From: Synaphobranchus kaupii
Lineage: Eukaryota; Chordata; Actinopteri; Anguilliformes; Synaphobranchidae
DNA: 64,000 bases
Direction: 5' to 3'
Assembly (NCBI GenBank): GCA_029718625.1
Contig: CM056391.1
Span: forward strand, 3,789,677 to 3,853,676
The position numbers and the translations under genes were made by a program. The notes under the pieces were generated by a model, which searched no databases, was not told where the DNA came from, and worked only from the letters and a program-made list of their open reading frames with translations. Shown in pieces: positions 9,661-24,900 of this stretch (position 1 is its first letter; each line of letters opens with the position of its first letter).

Positions 9661-10889
9661 AAAACACCTATTTATTGTGTATTTATTATTATTTGTACAA
9701 ATAAAGAATAAATGCAAGTACACAACGTAATTTACAGAAATGTGCTAGAGAAGTTGGGCTTATACTAGAACCTCACCTTACGAAACAAAATCACATTAAT
9801 TGAAGGACAAAAAAAAATGGATTGTATTAAATGGAAAAAAAGATTTTAAAATAACAGCAATAATAAAAACAACGAAATAAATATTAATTTTGAAATTAGA
9901 AGAGAGAACAGTAAGAGGAAAAAAATACTGCTGTTACATTGTAAGATTTAATAAATAACTTATAGCTACCTGTGTTTGAACACTATTAGGGGGGAGAAAT
10001 TTAATTTAGATTTTTTTTTTTAGAGTAGTTTACGCTGAGATAGGTGGCGATATTGTGAAATGATCTGCGTGTTTCATGACGAAACGCCTCTCTTTCTTCG
10101 CTCTCTAACCAATGCTGTCGTTGGTTTGTTTGAAGGCGCGGCGATGTTGATGAAGGCGCCCGAGAGCTGCTGCACCGCTGCTAAGGTGGCTGGGAAGGCG
10201 CCTGCTTAACCTCCTGTTGTCATTTCCGCCTTAGGTCACGCAGCATCGATTTTTAGGACCATCTAGGACAGTTTCCGATGCAGTCTGACGCAGATATGAC
10301 GTAAATCAGCTCTAGCCGAACACTCCCCACTGTTCTACACCAAAAGGGATTGAAAATCAGAACTGGGTTCTTGCCGTATAGCACTATTTTATTACCATGG
10401 TAATCTGCTACCCTGTCTTAACAAATTCAAGTTTGTGGCAGTTACGAGGTCTGAATGCATCGTGTGGACATTCCCCATGGTATGAACCAACAGCTGCTGT
10501 GATGGCTCGCGCCAGATAACCTCAAAGCAACCGCACTACTTCACACCTGTTCCTTAAGCCTCTGAAGAATATGTGCACAATTAGTGTCACCAGGGCAATT
10601 TTTTCATGTTTCTGGATGATTTAGCTCTTGTGTTGAGGTAGAGCTCTTGGTTCGCACTTTTGACGCCATTTTCCATTGCCTGTCAGATGCACACTGACGT
10701 AAAAATTCTTTACAGGTTGGTCAAATACGAACACTCATTGTGTCTCATCAGCAACCACAAAGTGATTTTGTGTTTTTGCTTTTGTTATTTTTGTGGGGGG
10801 TCTCGCTAGTCAATGATGTTTTTCTGCTGTAAGGCCAAGTGTCCTTATGGAAGAAGTGATAAATTAAAATATATATATTAAATAAAGCG
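9661..10889. other. Non-coding stretch, partly CpG-rich
   Basis: AT-rich to about 10060, then a modestly CpG-rich patch (10120-10330) containing CCAAT (ACCAATGCTGTCGTTGGTTT). No exon, RNA gene or known repeat was recognised. Confidence 0.4.
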
Positions 10890-11136
10890 GGCGGCACGGT
10901 GGTTAGCACTGTCGCCTCACCGCAAGAAGGTACCGAGTTTGAATCCCGGCCGAGGGCCTTTCTGTGTGGAGTTTGTATGTTCTCCCTGTGTCCGCGTGGG
11001 TTTCCTCCGGGTACTCCGGTTTCCTCCCACAGTCCAAAGACATGGCTCTCACCCAATGCATGCTGGGATAGGCTCCATGTCCCCCCCCCCCCCCCCGCGA
11101 CCCTGACCAGAAATAAGCGGATTAGATAATGGATGG
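10890..11136 (+). mobile_element. SINE-like repeat, family S1, with perfect 14-bp target duplication
   Basis: An S1 copy bounded by a perfect direct repeat, ATATTAAATAAAGC, at 10876-10889 and 11137-11150. This is the clearest evidence in the window that S1 is a retroposed unit. The head GGGCGGCACGGTGGTTAGCA has lost part of the A-box region, the B-box region GAGTTTGAATCCCGG is kept, and the middle is deleted. A C-run precedes the GACCCTGACCAG/GGATGG end. Confidence 0.85.
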
Positions 11137-11150
11137 ATATTAAATAAAGC

Positions 11151-11863
11151 TGTTTACTACATGAAAAACACTTTAACAGGATCAGACTCAAGTTCGACTT
11201 TTCATTGGTTACGTTTTAAGTGTATTTTATTGTAAAATGTAATTATATGTTCTAAACTCGAGTAGAAAAGGAGTTTTTTTTTATGTACATTAAAAATGCT
11301 TATAGGAATTGTATAAAAAGTAGTTTCATATACATTTGTCAAACCAATAAAATTGTAGTGAATATCCCTGGCCCAGACTTTTATTTACCCCAATCCCCTT
11401 GAACAGAAAGAGCATTGAAGCCTGAAGGTTTGCCAGTGAAGATACCTTTGACTTGTCCCACAGTGAGGTCTCCCGTCTCTGTTATCTATGCAGAAAATAC
11501 CCTTTACTGCCATGCCACATGCCATAGTTATGATGTTAGATGTTTTTTATTGAAATCTATTTTAATATTTGCATTTTTCAGGTATGGATAATAGTTTGCC
11601 AAAATGTTTATTTTTAAAAGAGGAAAAAAAACTGTTGTATTTTGTAATATACCATCCATGCTGACACCTTATTTTTTGTAGCATGGAAAAAAAAAAAAAA
11701 AAAGTAATAATTAAACATAAAAAAAATGAAAAAATACAAAACTGAATTATTTTCATGTGTTTTTGCTTCCATATCACAATGAATGATTATTACCATGCAG
11801 TGTCCTCTAATGATTATTACCATTTTAATGCTTAAAACACATCCACTGGATTGCTATAGTGTG
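11151..11863. other. Non-coding AT-rich stretch
   Basis: A- and T-rich sequence with homopolymer runs (for example 11686-11703). A short direct repeat (AATGATTATTACCAT) occurs near 11780 and 11809. No gene was seen. Confidence 0.4.
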
Positions 11864-12020
11864 ATGGTGAGGCAACTTGTGTAACGGCTTGTGACCTAAA
11901 GATGCAGGTTCGATTCCCAGGTAGAAGACTGCCGTTGTACCCTTGAGCAAGGTGCTTAACCAGAAAATATTTCTGTAAATATCTTGCTGTGTAAGGGTGT
12001 CTGCTAAAAGCCTGTCCATG
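11864..12020 (+). mobile_element. SINE fragment, family S2
   Basis: The head contains an exact polymerase III B-box, GGTTCGATTCC (11907-11917). The conserved fish SINE body follows: TGTACCCTTGAGCAAGGTGC, then TTAACC, AAATAT and GGGTGTCTGCTAAAAG. This differs from family S1 and is related to the copies at about 47640 (reverse) and 59617. Confidence 0.65.
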
Positions 12021-12902
12021 TTATGTATGTTTGTGTGTTTTGCAAGGAAAGCCAGTGTATTTCCCTTTAGGGGAGTCAACTTTACTGGGAGCGGAGTGCC
12101 CCATTGTCTTGTGTTTTTATGACATCATAGGAAATGGAACCCTTTGGGTCTTAACCTTTTCTACAGTCTATGGTCTTATCCCGCATTCTATACCAATCAG
12201 TCTAGAGACATTTCAAAGTCTTATCATAAGATGGCAAATGTACAACTTTGAATAATGTTGTAATGAAGGAGCCTTGCCACAAAGACTCTACATTTATTGG
12301 TGTGCACACTTGTCATACAATCTTGATCAAGAACTTGAGAGCTCATTCTTCTTTTGAGTGAGAATGCAAATGTATTATACGATTAGTGGAGTTATGCTTG
12401 TTGACATAATTAAAAATGTTTAAAGCACTACATCAGTTTTCAACAGAAAAAAATATTCTAGTACTCACGTACAGTTGTACTAAAGTGGCACAACTAAATA
12501 CATAAAAAAAAATATCAACTGAACATTGGATGTAATCTGTATAAGGGTGGAGAACAGTGCTGCAATATGGCAAAGTTTGTTTCAGTTTAAAAAACTGAAG
12601 TTGATACAACATTCTAATGTAATGTTTCTGTCCTGAATGTTCTCATACTTCACATGGTTGAGCCCCACACACAACACATACACACACGCAATTTTAGCAG
12701 TTTTTCTGTGTCCTCTAATCTTGGTACTGTATCAAAATAAAGAATTGAGAATGAAAGTGTTCAGGCATGTTTGCAGGTGGCTGAGTTGCGGTGTCTCATG
12801 GTGCTCTCATATCTAAGGACAGGTGAACGATGGGAGAGAGCACAGGTGGGGGCTGCATCAGTGTGACATGTATACACACAAGACAATGGATTTCATTGTC
12901 AT
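12021..12902. other. Non-coding stretch before the satellite
   Basis: No gene or repeat of note, apart from a short CA-rich run near 12670-12690. The satellite begins abruptly at about 12903. Confidence 0.4.
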
Positions 12903-15900
12903 CATTTCCCCAAAACACATTTTTCATCATAAATGTCTTAAAACTCAATATTTTCCACTTATTTCACCGCAGTTATTAAGTACATATTAATATTCTACTA
13001 GATCGGAATCAAAAATGGCATTTACATTTTTTTGGCCCGTTTTGGACATAAGGCTATAGTCTTATGTTTTTTTCATTTTCCCCAAAACACATTTTTTCAT
13101 CATAAATGTCTTAAAACTCAATATTTTCCACTTATTTCACTGCAATTATTAAGAACATATAATATTCTATAGATCGGAATCAAAAAAATGGACATAAGTC
13201 ATTTGGACATAAGTCTTATGTTTTATCATTTTTTCCCAAAACACATCTTTCATCATAAATGTCTTAAACTCATTATTTTCCACTTATTTCACCGCAGTTA
13301 TTAAGTACATATAATATTCTATAGATCGGAATCAAAAAATGGCATTTACATTTTTTTTGGCCCTTTTTGGACATAAGGCTATAGTATTGTTTTTTCATTT
13401 TCCCCAAAACACATCTTTCATCATAAATGTCTTAAAACTCATTATTTTCCACTTATTTCACCGCAGCTATTAAGTACATATAATTTTCTGTACATCTGAA
13501 TCAAAAAATGGCATTTACATTTTTTTTGGCCCTTTTTGGACATAAGGCTATAGTCCTTATGTTTTTTCATTTTCCCCAAAACACATTTTTCATCATAAAT
13601 GTCTTAAAACTCATTATTTTCCACTTATTTCACCGCAGTTAAGTAGTACATATAATTTTTCTATACATCGGAATCAAAAAATGGCATTTACATTTTTTTT
13701 GGCCCTTTTTGGCCCTTTTTGGACATAAGGCTATAATCTTATGTTTTTTTATTTTCCCCAAAACACATTTTTCCATCAAAAATGTCCTAAAACTCATTAT
13801 TTTCCACTTATTTTCACCGCAGTTATTAAGTACATATAATATTCTATAGATCGGAATCAAAAAATGGCATTTACATTTTTTTGGCCCTTTTTGGACATAA
13901 GGCTATAGTCTTATGTTTTTTCATTTTCCCCAAAACACATTTTTCATCATAAATGTCTTACAACTCATTATTTTCCACTTATTTCACCGCAGTTAAGTAG
14001 TACATATAATTTTCTATACATTAGAAATCAAAAAATGGCATTTACATTTTTTTTGGCCCTTTTTGGACATAAGGCTATAGTCTTATGTTTTTTCATTTTC
14101 CCCAAAACACATTTTTCATCATAAATGTCTTAAAACTCATTATTTTCCACTTATTTCACCGCAGTTAAGCAGTACATATAATTTTCTATACATCGGAATA
14201 AAAAAAATGGCATTTAAATTTTTTTGGCCCTTTTTGGACATAAGGCTATAGTCTTATGTTTTTTCATTTTCCCCAAAACACATCTTTCATCATAAATATC
14301 TTAAAACTCATTATTTTCCACTTATTTCACCGCAGCTATTAAGTACATATAATTTTCTGTACATCTGAATCAAAAAATGGCATTTACATTTTTTTGGCCC
14401 TTTTTGGACATAAGGCTATAGTCTCATGTTTTTTCATTTTCCCCCAAAACACATTTTTCATCATAAATGTCTTAAAAACTCATTATTATCCACTTATTTC
14501 ACCGCAGTTAAGTATTACATATAATTTTCTATACATCGGAATCAAAAAATGGCATTTAAATTTTTTTGGCCCTTTTTGGACATAAGGCTATAGTCTTATG
14601 TTTTTTCATTTTCCCCAAAACACATTTTTCATCATAAATGTCTTAAAACTAATTATTTTCCACTTATTTCACCGCAGTTATTAAGTACATATAATATTCT
14701 ATACATTGGAATCAAAAAATGGCATTTACATTTTTTTGGCCCTTTTTGGACATAAGGCTATAGTCTTATGTTTTTTCATTTTCCCCACAAAACACATTTT
14801 TCATCATAAATGTCTTAAAACTCATTATTTTCCACTTATTTCACCGCAGTTATTAAGTACATATAATATTCTATAGATCGGAATCAAAAAATGGCATTTA
14901 AATTTTTTTGGCCCTTTTTGAACATAAGGCTATAGTCTTATGTTTTTTTCATTTTCCCCAAAACACATTTTTCATCATAAATGTCTTACAACTCATTATT
15001 TTCCCACTTATTTCACCGCAGTTTAGTACATATCATTTTCTATACATTGGAATAAAAAAATGGCATTTACATTTTTTGGCCCTTTTTGGACATAAGGCTA
15101 TAGTCTTATGTTTTTTCATTTTCCCCAAAACACATTTTTCATCATAAATGTCTTAAAACTCAATATTTTCCACTTATTTCACTGCAATTATTAAGAACAT
15201 ATAATATTCTATAGATCGGAATCAAAAAATGGACATAAGTCATTTGGGACATAAGTCTTAAGTTTTATCATTTTTCCCAAAACACATCTTTCATCATAAA
15301 TGTCTTAAAACTCATTATTTTCCACTTATTGCACCGCAGTTATTAAGTACATATAATATTCTATAGATCGGAATTAAAAAATGGACATAAGTCATTTGGA
15401 CATAAGTCATTTGGACATAAGTCTTATGTTTTATCATTTTTCCCAAAACACATCTTTCATCATAAATGTCTTAAAACTCATTATTTTCCACTTATTTCAC
15501 CGCAGCTATTAAGTACATATAATTTTCTGTACATCTGAATCAAAAAATGGCATTTACATTTTTTTGGCCCTTTTTGGCCCTTTTTGGACATAAGGCTATA
15601 GTCTTATGTTTTTTCATTTTCCCCAAAACACATTTTTCATCATAAATGTCTTAAAACTCATTATTTTCCACTTATTTCACCACAGTTAAGTAGTACATAT
15701 AATTTTCTATACATCGGAATCAAAAAATGGCATTTAAATTTTTTTGGCCCTTTTTGGACATAAGGCTATAGTCTTATGTTTTTTTCATTTTCCCCAAAAC
15801 ACATCTTTCATCATAAATATCTTAAAACTCATTATTTTCCACTTATTTCACCGCAGCTATTAAGTACATATAATTTTCTGTACATCTGAATCAAAAAATG

Positions 15901-18900
15901 GCATTTACATTTTTTTTGGCCCTTTTTGGACATAAGGCTATAGTCTTATGTTTTTTCATTTTCCCCAAAACACATTTTTCATCATAAATGTCTTAAAACT
16001 CATTATTTTTCCACTTATTTCACCGCAGTTAAGTAGTACATATAATTTTCTATACATCGGAATCAAAAAATGGCATTTAATTTTTTTTGGCCCTTTTTGG
16101 CCCTTTTTGGACATAAGGCTATAGTCTTATGTTTTTTCATTTTCCCCAAAACACATTTTTCATCATAAATGTCTTTAAAACTAATTATTTTCCACTTATT
16201 CCACCGCAGTTAAGTAGTACATATAATTTTCTATACATTGGAATCAAAAAATGGCATTTAAATTTTTTTGGCCCTTTTTGGACATAAGGCTATAGTCTTA
16301 TGTTTTTTTCATTTTCCCCAAAACACATTTTTCATCATAAATGTCTTAAAACTCAATATTTTCCACTTATTTCACTGCAATTATTAAAGACATATAATAT
16401 TCTATAGATCGGAATCAAAAAATGGCATTTACATTTTTTTGGCCCTTTTTGGACATAAGGCTTATGTTTTTTCTTTTTCCCCAAAACACATTTTCTATCA
16501 TAAATGTCTTAAAACTCATTATTTTCCACTTATTTCACCGCAGTTATTAAGTACATATAATATTCTATAGATCGGAATTAAAAAATGGACATAAGTCATT
16601 TGGACATAAGTCTTATGTTTTATAATTTTTCCCAAAACACATCTTTCATCATAAATGTCTTAAAACTCATTATTTTCCACTTATTTCACCGCAGCTATTA
16701 AGTACATATAATTTTCTGTACATCTGAATCAAAAAATGGCATTTACATTTTTTTGGCCCTTTTTGGACATAAGGCTATAGTCTTATGTTTTTTCTTTATC
16801 CCCAAAACACATTTTCTATCATAGATGTCTTAAAACTCATTATTTTCCACTTATTTCACCGCAGTTATTAAGTACATATAATTTTCTATACATCGGAATC
16901 AAAAAATGGCATTTAAATTTTTTTGGCCCTTTTTGGACATAAGACTATAGTCCTTATGTTTTTTTCATTTTCCCCAAAACACATCTTTCATCATAAATGT
17001 CTTAAAACTCATTATTTTCCACTTATTTCACCGCAGTTATTAAGTACATATAATTTTCTATACATCGGAATCAAAAAATGGCATTTAAATTTTTTTGGCC
17101 CTTTTTGGACATAAGGCTATAGTCTTATGTTTTTTCATTTTCCCCAAAACACATTTGTCATCATAAATGTCTTAAAACTCAATATTTTCCACTTATTTCA
17201 CTGCAATTATTAAGAACATATAATATTCTATAGATCGGAATCAAAAAATGGACGTAAGTCATTTGGACATAAGTCATTTGGACATAAGTCTTATGTTTTA
17301 TCATTTTTCCCAAAACACATCTTTCATCATAAATGTCTTAAAACTCATTATTTTCCACTTATTTCACCGCAGCTATTAAGTACATATAATTTTCTGTACA
17401 TCTGAATCAAAAAATGGCATTTACATTTTTTTGGCCCTTTTTGGACATAAGGCTATAGTCTTATGTTTTTTCATTTTCCCCAAAACACATTTTTCATCAT
17501 AAATGTCTTAAAACTCATTATTTTCCACTTATTTCACCGCAGTTAAGTAGTACATATAATTTTCTATACATCGGAATCAAAAAATGGCATTTAAATTTTT
17601 TTGGCCCTTTTTGGACATAAGGCTATAGTCTTATGTTTTTTCATTTTCCCCAAAACACATCTTTCATCATAAATATCTTAAAACTCATTATTTTCCACTT
17701 ATTTCACCGCAGCTATTAAGTACATATAATTTTCTGTACATCTGAATCAAAAAATGGCATTTACATTTTTTTGGCCCTTTTTGGACATAAGGCTATAGTC
17801 TTATGTTTTTTCATTTTCCCCAAAACACATTTTTCATCATAAATGTCTTAAAACTCATTATTTTCCACTTATTTCACCGCAGTTAAGTAGTACATATAAT
17901 TTTCTATACATCGGAATCAAAAAATGGCATTTAAATTTTTTTGGGCCCTTTTTGGACATAAGGCTATAGTCTTATGTTTTTTCATTTTCCCCAAAACACA
18001 TCTTTCATCATAAATATCTTAAAACTCATTATTTTCCACTTATTTCACCGCAGCTATTAAGTACATATAATTTTCTGTACATCTGAATCAAAAAATGGCA
18101 TTTACATTTTTTTGGCCCTTTTTGGACATAAGGCTATAGTCTTATGTTTTTTCATTTTCCCCAAAACACATTTTTCATCATAAATGTCTTAAAACTCATT
18201 ATTTTCCACTTATTTCACCGCAGTTAAGTAGTACATATAATTTTCTATACATCGGAATCAAAAAATGGCATTTAAATTTTTTTGGCCCTTTTTGGCCCTT
18301 TTTGGACATAAGGCTATAGTCTTATGTTTTTTCATTTTCCCCAAAACACATTTTTCATCATAAATGTCTTAAAACTAATTATTTTCCACTTATTCCACCG
18401 CAGTTAAGTAGTACATATAATTTTCTATACATTGGAATCAAAAAATGGCATTTAAATTTTTTTGGCCCTTTTTGGACATAAGGCTATAGTCTTATGTTTT
18501 TTCATTTTCCCCAAAACACATTTTTCATCATAAATGTCTTAAAACTCAATATTTTCCACTTATTTCACTGCAATTATTAAGAACATATAATATTCTATAG
18601 ATCGGAATCAAAAAATGGCATTTACATTTTTTTGGCCCTTTTTGGACATAAGGCTTATGTTTTTTCTTTTTCCCCAAAACACATTTTCTATCATAAATGT
18701 CTTAAAACTCATTATTTTCCACTTATTTCACCGCAGTTATTAAGTACATATAATATTCTATAGATCGGAATTAAAAAATGGACATAAGTCATTTGGACAT
18801 AAGTCATTTGGACATAAGTCTTATGTTTTATCATTTTTCCCAAAACACATCTTTCATCATAAATGTCTTAAAACTCATTATTTTCCACTTATTTCACCGC

Positions 18901-21900
18901 AGCTATTAAGTACATATAATTTTCTGTACATCTGAATCAAAAAATGGCATTTACATTTTTTTGGCCCTTTTTGGACATAAGGCTATAGTCTTATGTTTTT
19001 TCATTTTCCCCAAAACACATTTTTCATCATAAATGTCTTAAAACTCAATATTTTCCACTTATTTCACTGCAATTATTAAGAACATATAATATTCTATAGA
19101 TCGGAATCAAAAAATGGCATTTACATTTTTTTGGCCCTTTTTGGACATAAGGCTTATGTTTTTTCTTTTTCCCCAAAACACATTTTCTATCATAAATGTC
19201 TTAAAACTCATTATTTTCCACTTATTTCACCGCAGTTATTAAGTACATATAATATTCTATAGATCGGAATTAAAAAATGGACATAAGTCCATTTGGACAT
19301 AAGTCTTATGTTTTATAATTTTTCCCAAAACACATCTTTCATCATAAATGTCTTAAAACTCATTATTTTCCACTTATTTCACCGCAGCTATTAAGTACAT
19401 ATAATTTTCTGTACATCTGAATCAAAAAATGGCATTTACATTTTTTTGGCCCTTTTTGGACATAAGGCTATAGTCTTATGTTTTTTTCTTTATCCCCAAA
19501 ACACATTTTCTATCATAGATGTCTTAAAACTCATTATTTTCCACTTATTTCACCGCAGTTATTAAGTACATATAATTTTCTATACATCGGAATCAAAAAA
19601 TGGCATTTAAATTTTTTTGGCCCTTTTTGGACATAAGACTATAGTCTTATGTTTTTTCATTTTCCCCAAAACACATCTTTCATCATAAATGTCTTAAAAC
19701 TCATTATTTTCCACTTATTTCACCGCAGTTATTAAGTACATATAATTTTCTATACATCGGAATCAAAAAATGGCATTTAAATTTTTTTGGCCCTTTTTGG
19801 ACATAAGGCTATAGTCTTATGTTTTTTCATTTTCCCCAAAACACATTTGTCATCATAAATGTCTTAAAACTCAATATTTTCCACTTATTTCACTGCAATT
19901 ATTAAGAACATATAATATTCTATAGATCGGAATCAAAAAATGGACGTAAGTCATTTGGACATAAGTCATTTGGACATAAGTCTTATGTTTTATCATTTTT
20001 CCCAAAACACATCTTTCATCATAAATGTCTTAAAACTCATTATTTTCCACTTATTTCACCGCAGCTATTAAGTACATATAATTTTCTGTACATCTGAATC
20101 AAAAAATGGCATTTACATTTTTTTGGCCCTTTTTGGACATAAGGCTATAGTCTTATGTTTTTTCATTTTCCCCAAAACACATTTTTCATCATAAATGTCT
20201 TAAAACTCATTATTTTCCACTTATTTCACCGCAGTTAAGTAGTACATATAATTTTCTATACATCGGAATCAAAAAATGGCATTTAAATTTTTTTGGCCCT
20301 TTTTTGGACATAAGGCTATAGTCTTATGTTTTTTCATTTTCCCCAAAACACATCTTTCATCATAAATATCTTAAAACTCATTATTTTCCACTTATTTCAC
20401 CGCAGCTATTAAGTACATATAATTTTCTGTACATCTGAATCAAAAAATGGCATTTACATTTTTTTGGCCCTTTTTGGACATAAGGCTATAGTCTTTATGT
20501 TTTTTCATTTTCCCCCAAAACACATTTTTCATCATAAATGTCTTAAAACTCATTATTTTCCACTTATTTCACCGCAGTTAAGTAGTACATATAATTTTCT
20601 ATACATCGGAATCAAAAAATGGCATTTAAATTTTTTTGGCCCTTTTTGGACATAAGGCTATAGTCTTATGTTTTTTCATTTTCCCCAAAACACATCTTTC
20701 ATCATAAATATCTTAAAACTCATTATTTTCCACTTATTTCACCGCAGCTATTAAGTACATATAATTTTCTGTACATCTGAATCAAAAAATGGCATTTACA
20801 TTTTTTTGGCCCTTTTTGGACATAAGGCTATAGTCTTATGTTTTTTCATTTTCCCCAAAACACATTTTTCATCATAAATGTCTTAAAACTCATTATTTTC
20901 CACTTATTTCACCGCAGTTAAGTAGTACATATAATTTTCTATACATCGGAATCAAAAAATGGCATTTAAATTTTTTTGGCCCTTTTTGGCCCTTTTTGGA
21001 CATAAGGCTATAGTCTTATGTTTTTTCATTTTCCCCAAAACACATTTTTCATCATAAATGTCTTAAAACTAATTATTTTCCACTTATTCCACCGCAGTTA
21101 AGTAGTACATATAATTTTCTATACATTGGAATCAAAAAATGGCATTTAAATTTTTTTGGCCCTTTTTGGACATAAGGCTATAGTCTTATGTTTTTTTCAT
21201 TTTCCCCAAAACACATTTTTCATCATAAATGTCTTAAAACTCAATATTTTCCACTTATTTCACTGCAATTATTAAGAACATATAATATTCTATAGATCGG
21301 AATCAAAAAATGGCATTTACATTTTTTTGGCCCTTTTTGGACATAAGGCTTATGTTTTTTCTTTTTCCCCAAAACACATTTTCTATCATAAATGTCTTAA
21401 AACTCATTATTTTCCACTTATTTCACCGCAGTTATTAAGTACATATAATATTCTATAGATCGGAATTAAAAAATGGACATAAGTCATTTGGACATAAGTC
21501 ATTTGGACATAAGTCTTATGTTTTATCATTTTTCCCAAAACACATCTTTCATCATAAATGTCTTAAAACTCATTATTTTCCACTTATTTCACCGCAGCTA
21601 TTAAGTACATATAATTTTCTGTACATCTGAATCAAAAAATGGCATTTACATTTTTTTTGGCCCTTTTTGGACATAAGGCTATAGTCCTTATGTTTTTTCA
21701 TTTTCCCCAAAACACATTTTTCATCATAAATGTCTTAAAAACTCAATATTTTCCACTTATTTCACTGCAATTATTAAGAACATATAATATTCTATAGATC
21801 GGAATCAAAAAATGGACGTAAGTCATTTGGACATAAGTCATTTGGACATAAGTCTTATGTTTTATCATTTTTCCCAAAACACATCTTTCATCATAAATGT

Positions 21901-24900
21901 CTTAAAACTCATTATTTTCCACTTATTTCACCGCAGCTATTAAGTACATATAATTTTCTATACATCGGAATCAAAAAATGGCATTTAAATTTTTTTGGCC
22001 CTTTTTGGACATAAGGCTATAGTCTTATGTTTTTTCATTTTCCCCAAAACACATTTTTCATCATAAATGTCTTAAAACTCAATATTTTCCACTTATTTCA
22101 CTGCAATTATTAAGAACATATAATATTCTATAGATCGGAATCAAAAAATGGACGTAAGTCATTTGGACATAAGTCATTTGGACATAAGTCTTATGTTTTA
22201 TATTTTTCCCAAAACACATCTTTCATCATAAATGTCTTAAAACTCATTATTTTCCACTTATTTCACCGCAGCTATTAAGTACATATAATTTTTCTGTACA
22301 TCTGAATCAAAAAATGGCATTTACATTTTTTTGGCCCTTTTTGGACTATAGTCTTATGTTTTTTCATTTTCCCCAAAACACATTTTTCATCATAAATGTC
22401 TTAAAACTCATTATTTTCCACTTATTTCACCGCAGTTAAGTAGTACATATAATTTTTCTATACATCGGAATCAAAAAATGGCATTTAAATTTTTTTGGCC
22501 CTTTTTGAACATAAGGCTATAGTCTTGTGTTTTTTCATTTTCCCCAAAACACATTTTTCATCATAAATGTCTTAAAACTCAATATTTTCCACTTATTTCA
22601 CTGCAATTATTAAGAACATATAATATTCTATAGATCGGAATCAAAAAATGGCATTTACATTTTTTTGGCCCTTTTTGGACATAAGGCTTATGTTTTTTCT
22701 TTTTCCCCAAAACACATTTTCTATCATAAATGTCTTAAAACTCATTATTTTCCACTTATTTCACCGCAGTTATTAAGTACATATAATATTCTATAGATCG
22801 GAATTAAAAAATGGACATAAGTCATTTGGACATAAGTCATTTGGACATAAGTCTTATGTTTTATCATTTTTCCCAAAACACATCTTTCATCATAAATGTC
22901 TTAAAACTCATTATTTTCCACTTATTTCACCGCAGCTATTAAGTACATATAATTTTCTGTACATCTGAATCAAAAAATGGCATTTACATTTTTTTGGCCC
23001 TTTTTGGACATAAGGCTATAGTCTTATGTTTTTTCATTTTCCCCAAAACACATTTTTCATCATAAATGTCTTAAAACTCAATATTTTCCACTTATTTCAC
23101 TGCAATTATTAAGAACATATAATATTCTATAGATCGGAATCAAAAAATGGACGTAAGTCATTTGGACATAAGTCATTTGGACATAAGTCTTATGTTTTAT
23201 CATTTTTCCCAAAACACATCTTTCATCATAAATGTCTTAAAACTCATTATTTTCCACTTATTTCACCGCAGCTATTAAGTACATATAATTTTCTATACAT
23301 CGGAATCAAAAAATGGCATTTAAATTTTTTTGGCCCTTTTTGGACATAAGGCTATAGTCTTATGTTTTTTTCATTTTCCCCAAAACACATTTTTCATCAT
23401 AAATGTCTTAAAACTCAATATTTTCCACTTATTTCACTGCAATTATTAAGAACATATAATATTCTATAGATCGGAATCAAAAAATGGACGTAAGTCATTT
23501 GGACATAAGTCATTTGGACATAAGTCTTATGTTTTATCATTTTTCCCAAAACACATCTTTCATCATAAATGTCTTAAAACTCATTATTTTCCACTTATTT
23601 CACCGCAGCTATTAAGTACATATAATTTTCTGTACATCTGAATCAAAAAAATGGCATTTACATTTTTTTGGCCCTTTTTGGACATAAGGCTATAGTCTTA
23701 TGTTTTTTCATTTTCCCCAAAACACATTTTTCATCATAAATGTCTTAAAACTCATTATTTTCCACTTATTTCACCGCAGTTAAGTAGTACATATAATTTT
23801 CTATACATCGGAATCAAAAAATGGCATTTAAATTTTTTTGGCCCTTTTTGGCCCTTTTTGGACATAAGGCTATAGTCTTATATTTTTTTATTTTCCCCAA
23901 AACACATTTTCCATCATAAATGTCCTAAAACTCATTATTTTCCACTTATTTCACCGCAGTTATTAAGTACATATAATATTCTATAGATCGGAATCAAAAA
24001 ATGGCATTTACATTTTTTTGGCCCTTTTTGGACATAAGACTATAGTCTTATGTTTTTTCATTTTCCCCAAAACACATTTTTCATCATAAATGTCTTAAAA
24101 CTCATTATTTTCCACTTATTTCACCGCAGTTAAGTAGTACATATAATTTTCTATACATCGGAATCAAAAAATGGCATTTAAATTTTTTTTGGCCCTTTTT
24201 GGACATAAGGCTATAGTCTTATGTTTTTTTCATTTTCCCCAAAACACATCTTTCATCATAAATATCTTAAAACTCATTATTTTCCACTTATTTCACCGCA
24301 GCTATTAAGTACATATAATTTTCTGTACATCTGAATCAAAAAATGGCATTTACATTTTTTTGGCCCTTTTTGGACATAAGGCTATAGTCTTATGCTTTTT
24401 CATTTTCCCCAAAACACATTTTTCATCATAAATGTCTTAAAACTCATTATTTTCCACTTATTTCACCGCAGTTAAGTAGTACATATAATTTTCTATACAT
24501 CGGAATCAAAAAATGGCATTTAAATTTTTTTTGGCCCTTTTTTGGACATAAGGCTATAGTCTTATGTTTTTTCATTTTCCCCAAAACACATTTTTCATCA
24601 TAAATGTCTTAAAACTAATTATTTTCCACTTATTCCACCGCAGTTAAGTAGTACATATAATTTTCTATACATTGGAATCAAAAAATGGCATTTAAATTTT
24701 TTTGGCCCTTTTTGGACATAAGGCTATAGTCTTATGTTTTTTCATTTTCCCCAAAACACATTTTTCATCATAAATGTCTTAAAACTCAATATTTTCCACT
24801 TATTTCACTGCAATTATTAAGAACATATAATATTCTATAGATCGGAATCAAAAAATGGCATTTACATTTTTTTGGCCCTTTTTTGGACATAAGGCTATAG

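Noticed and set aside
11907..11917. B-box considered as a tRNA gene
   Set aside because: No tRNA cloverleaf can be built around it, and the downstream sequence is SINE body.
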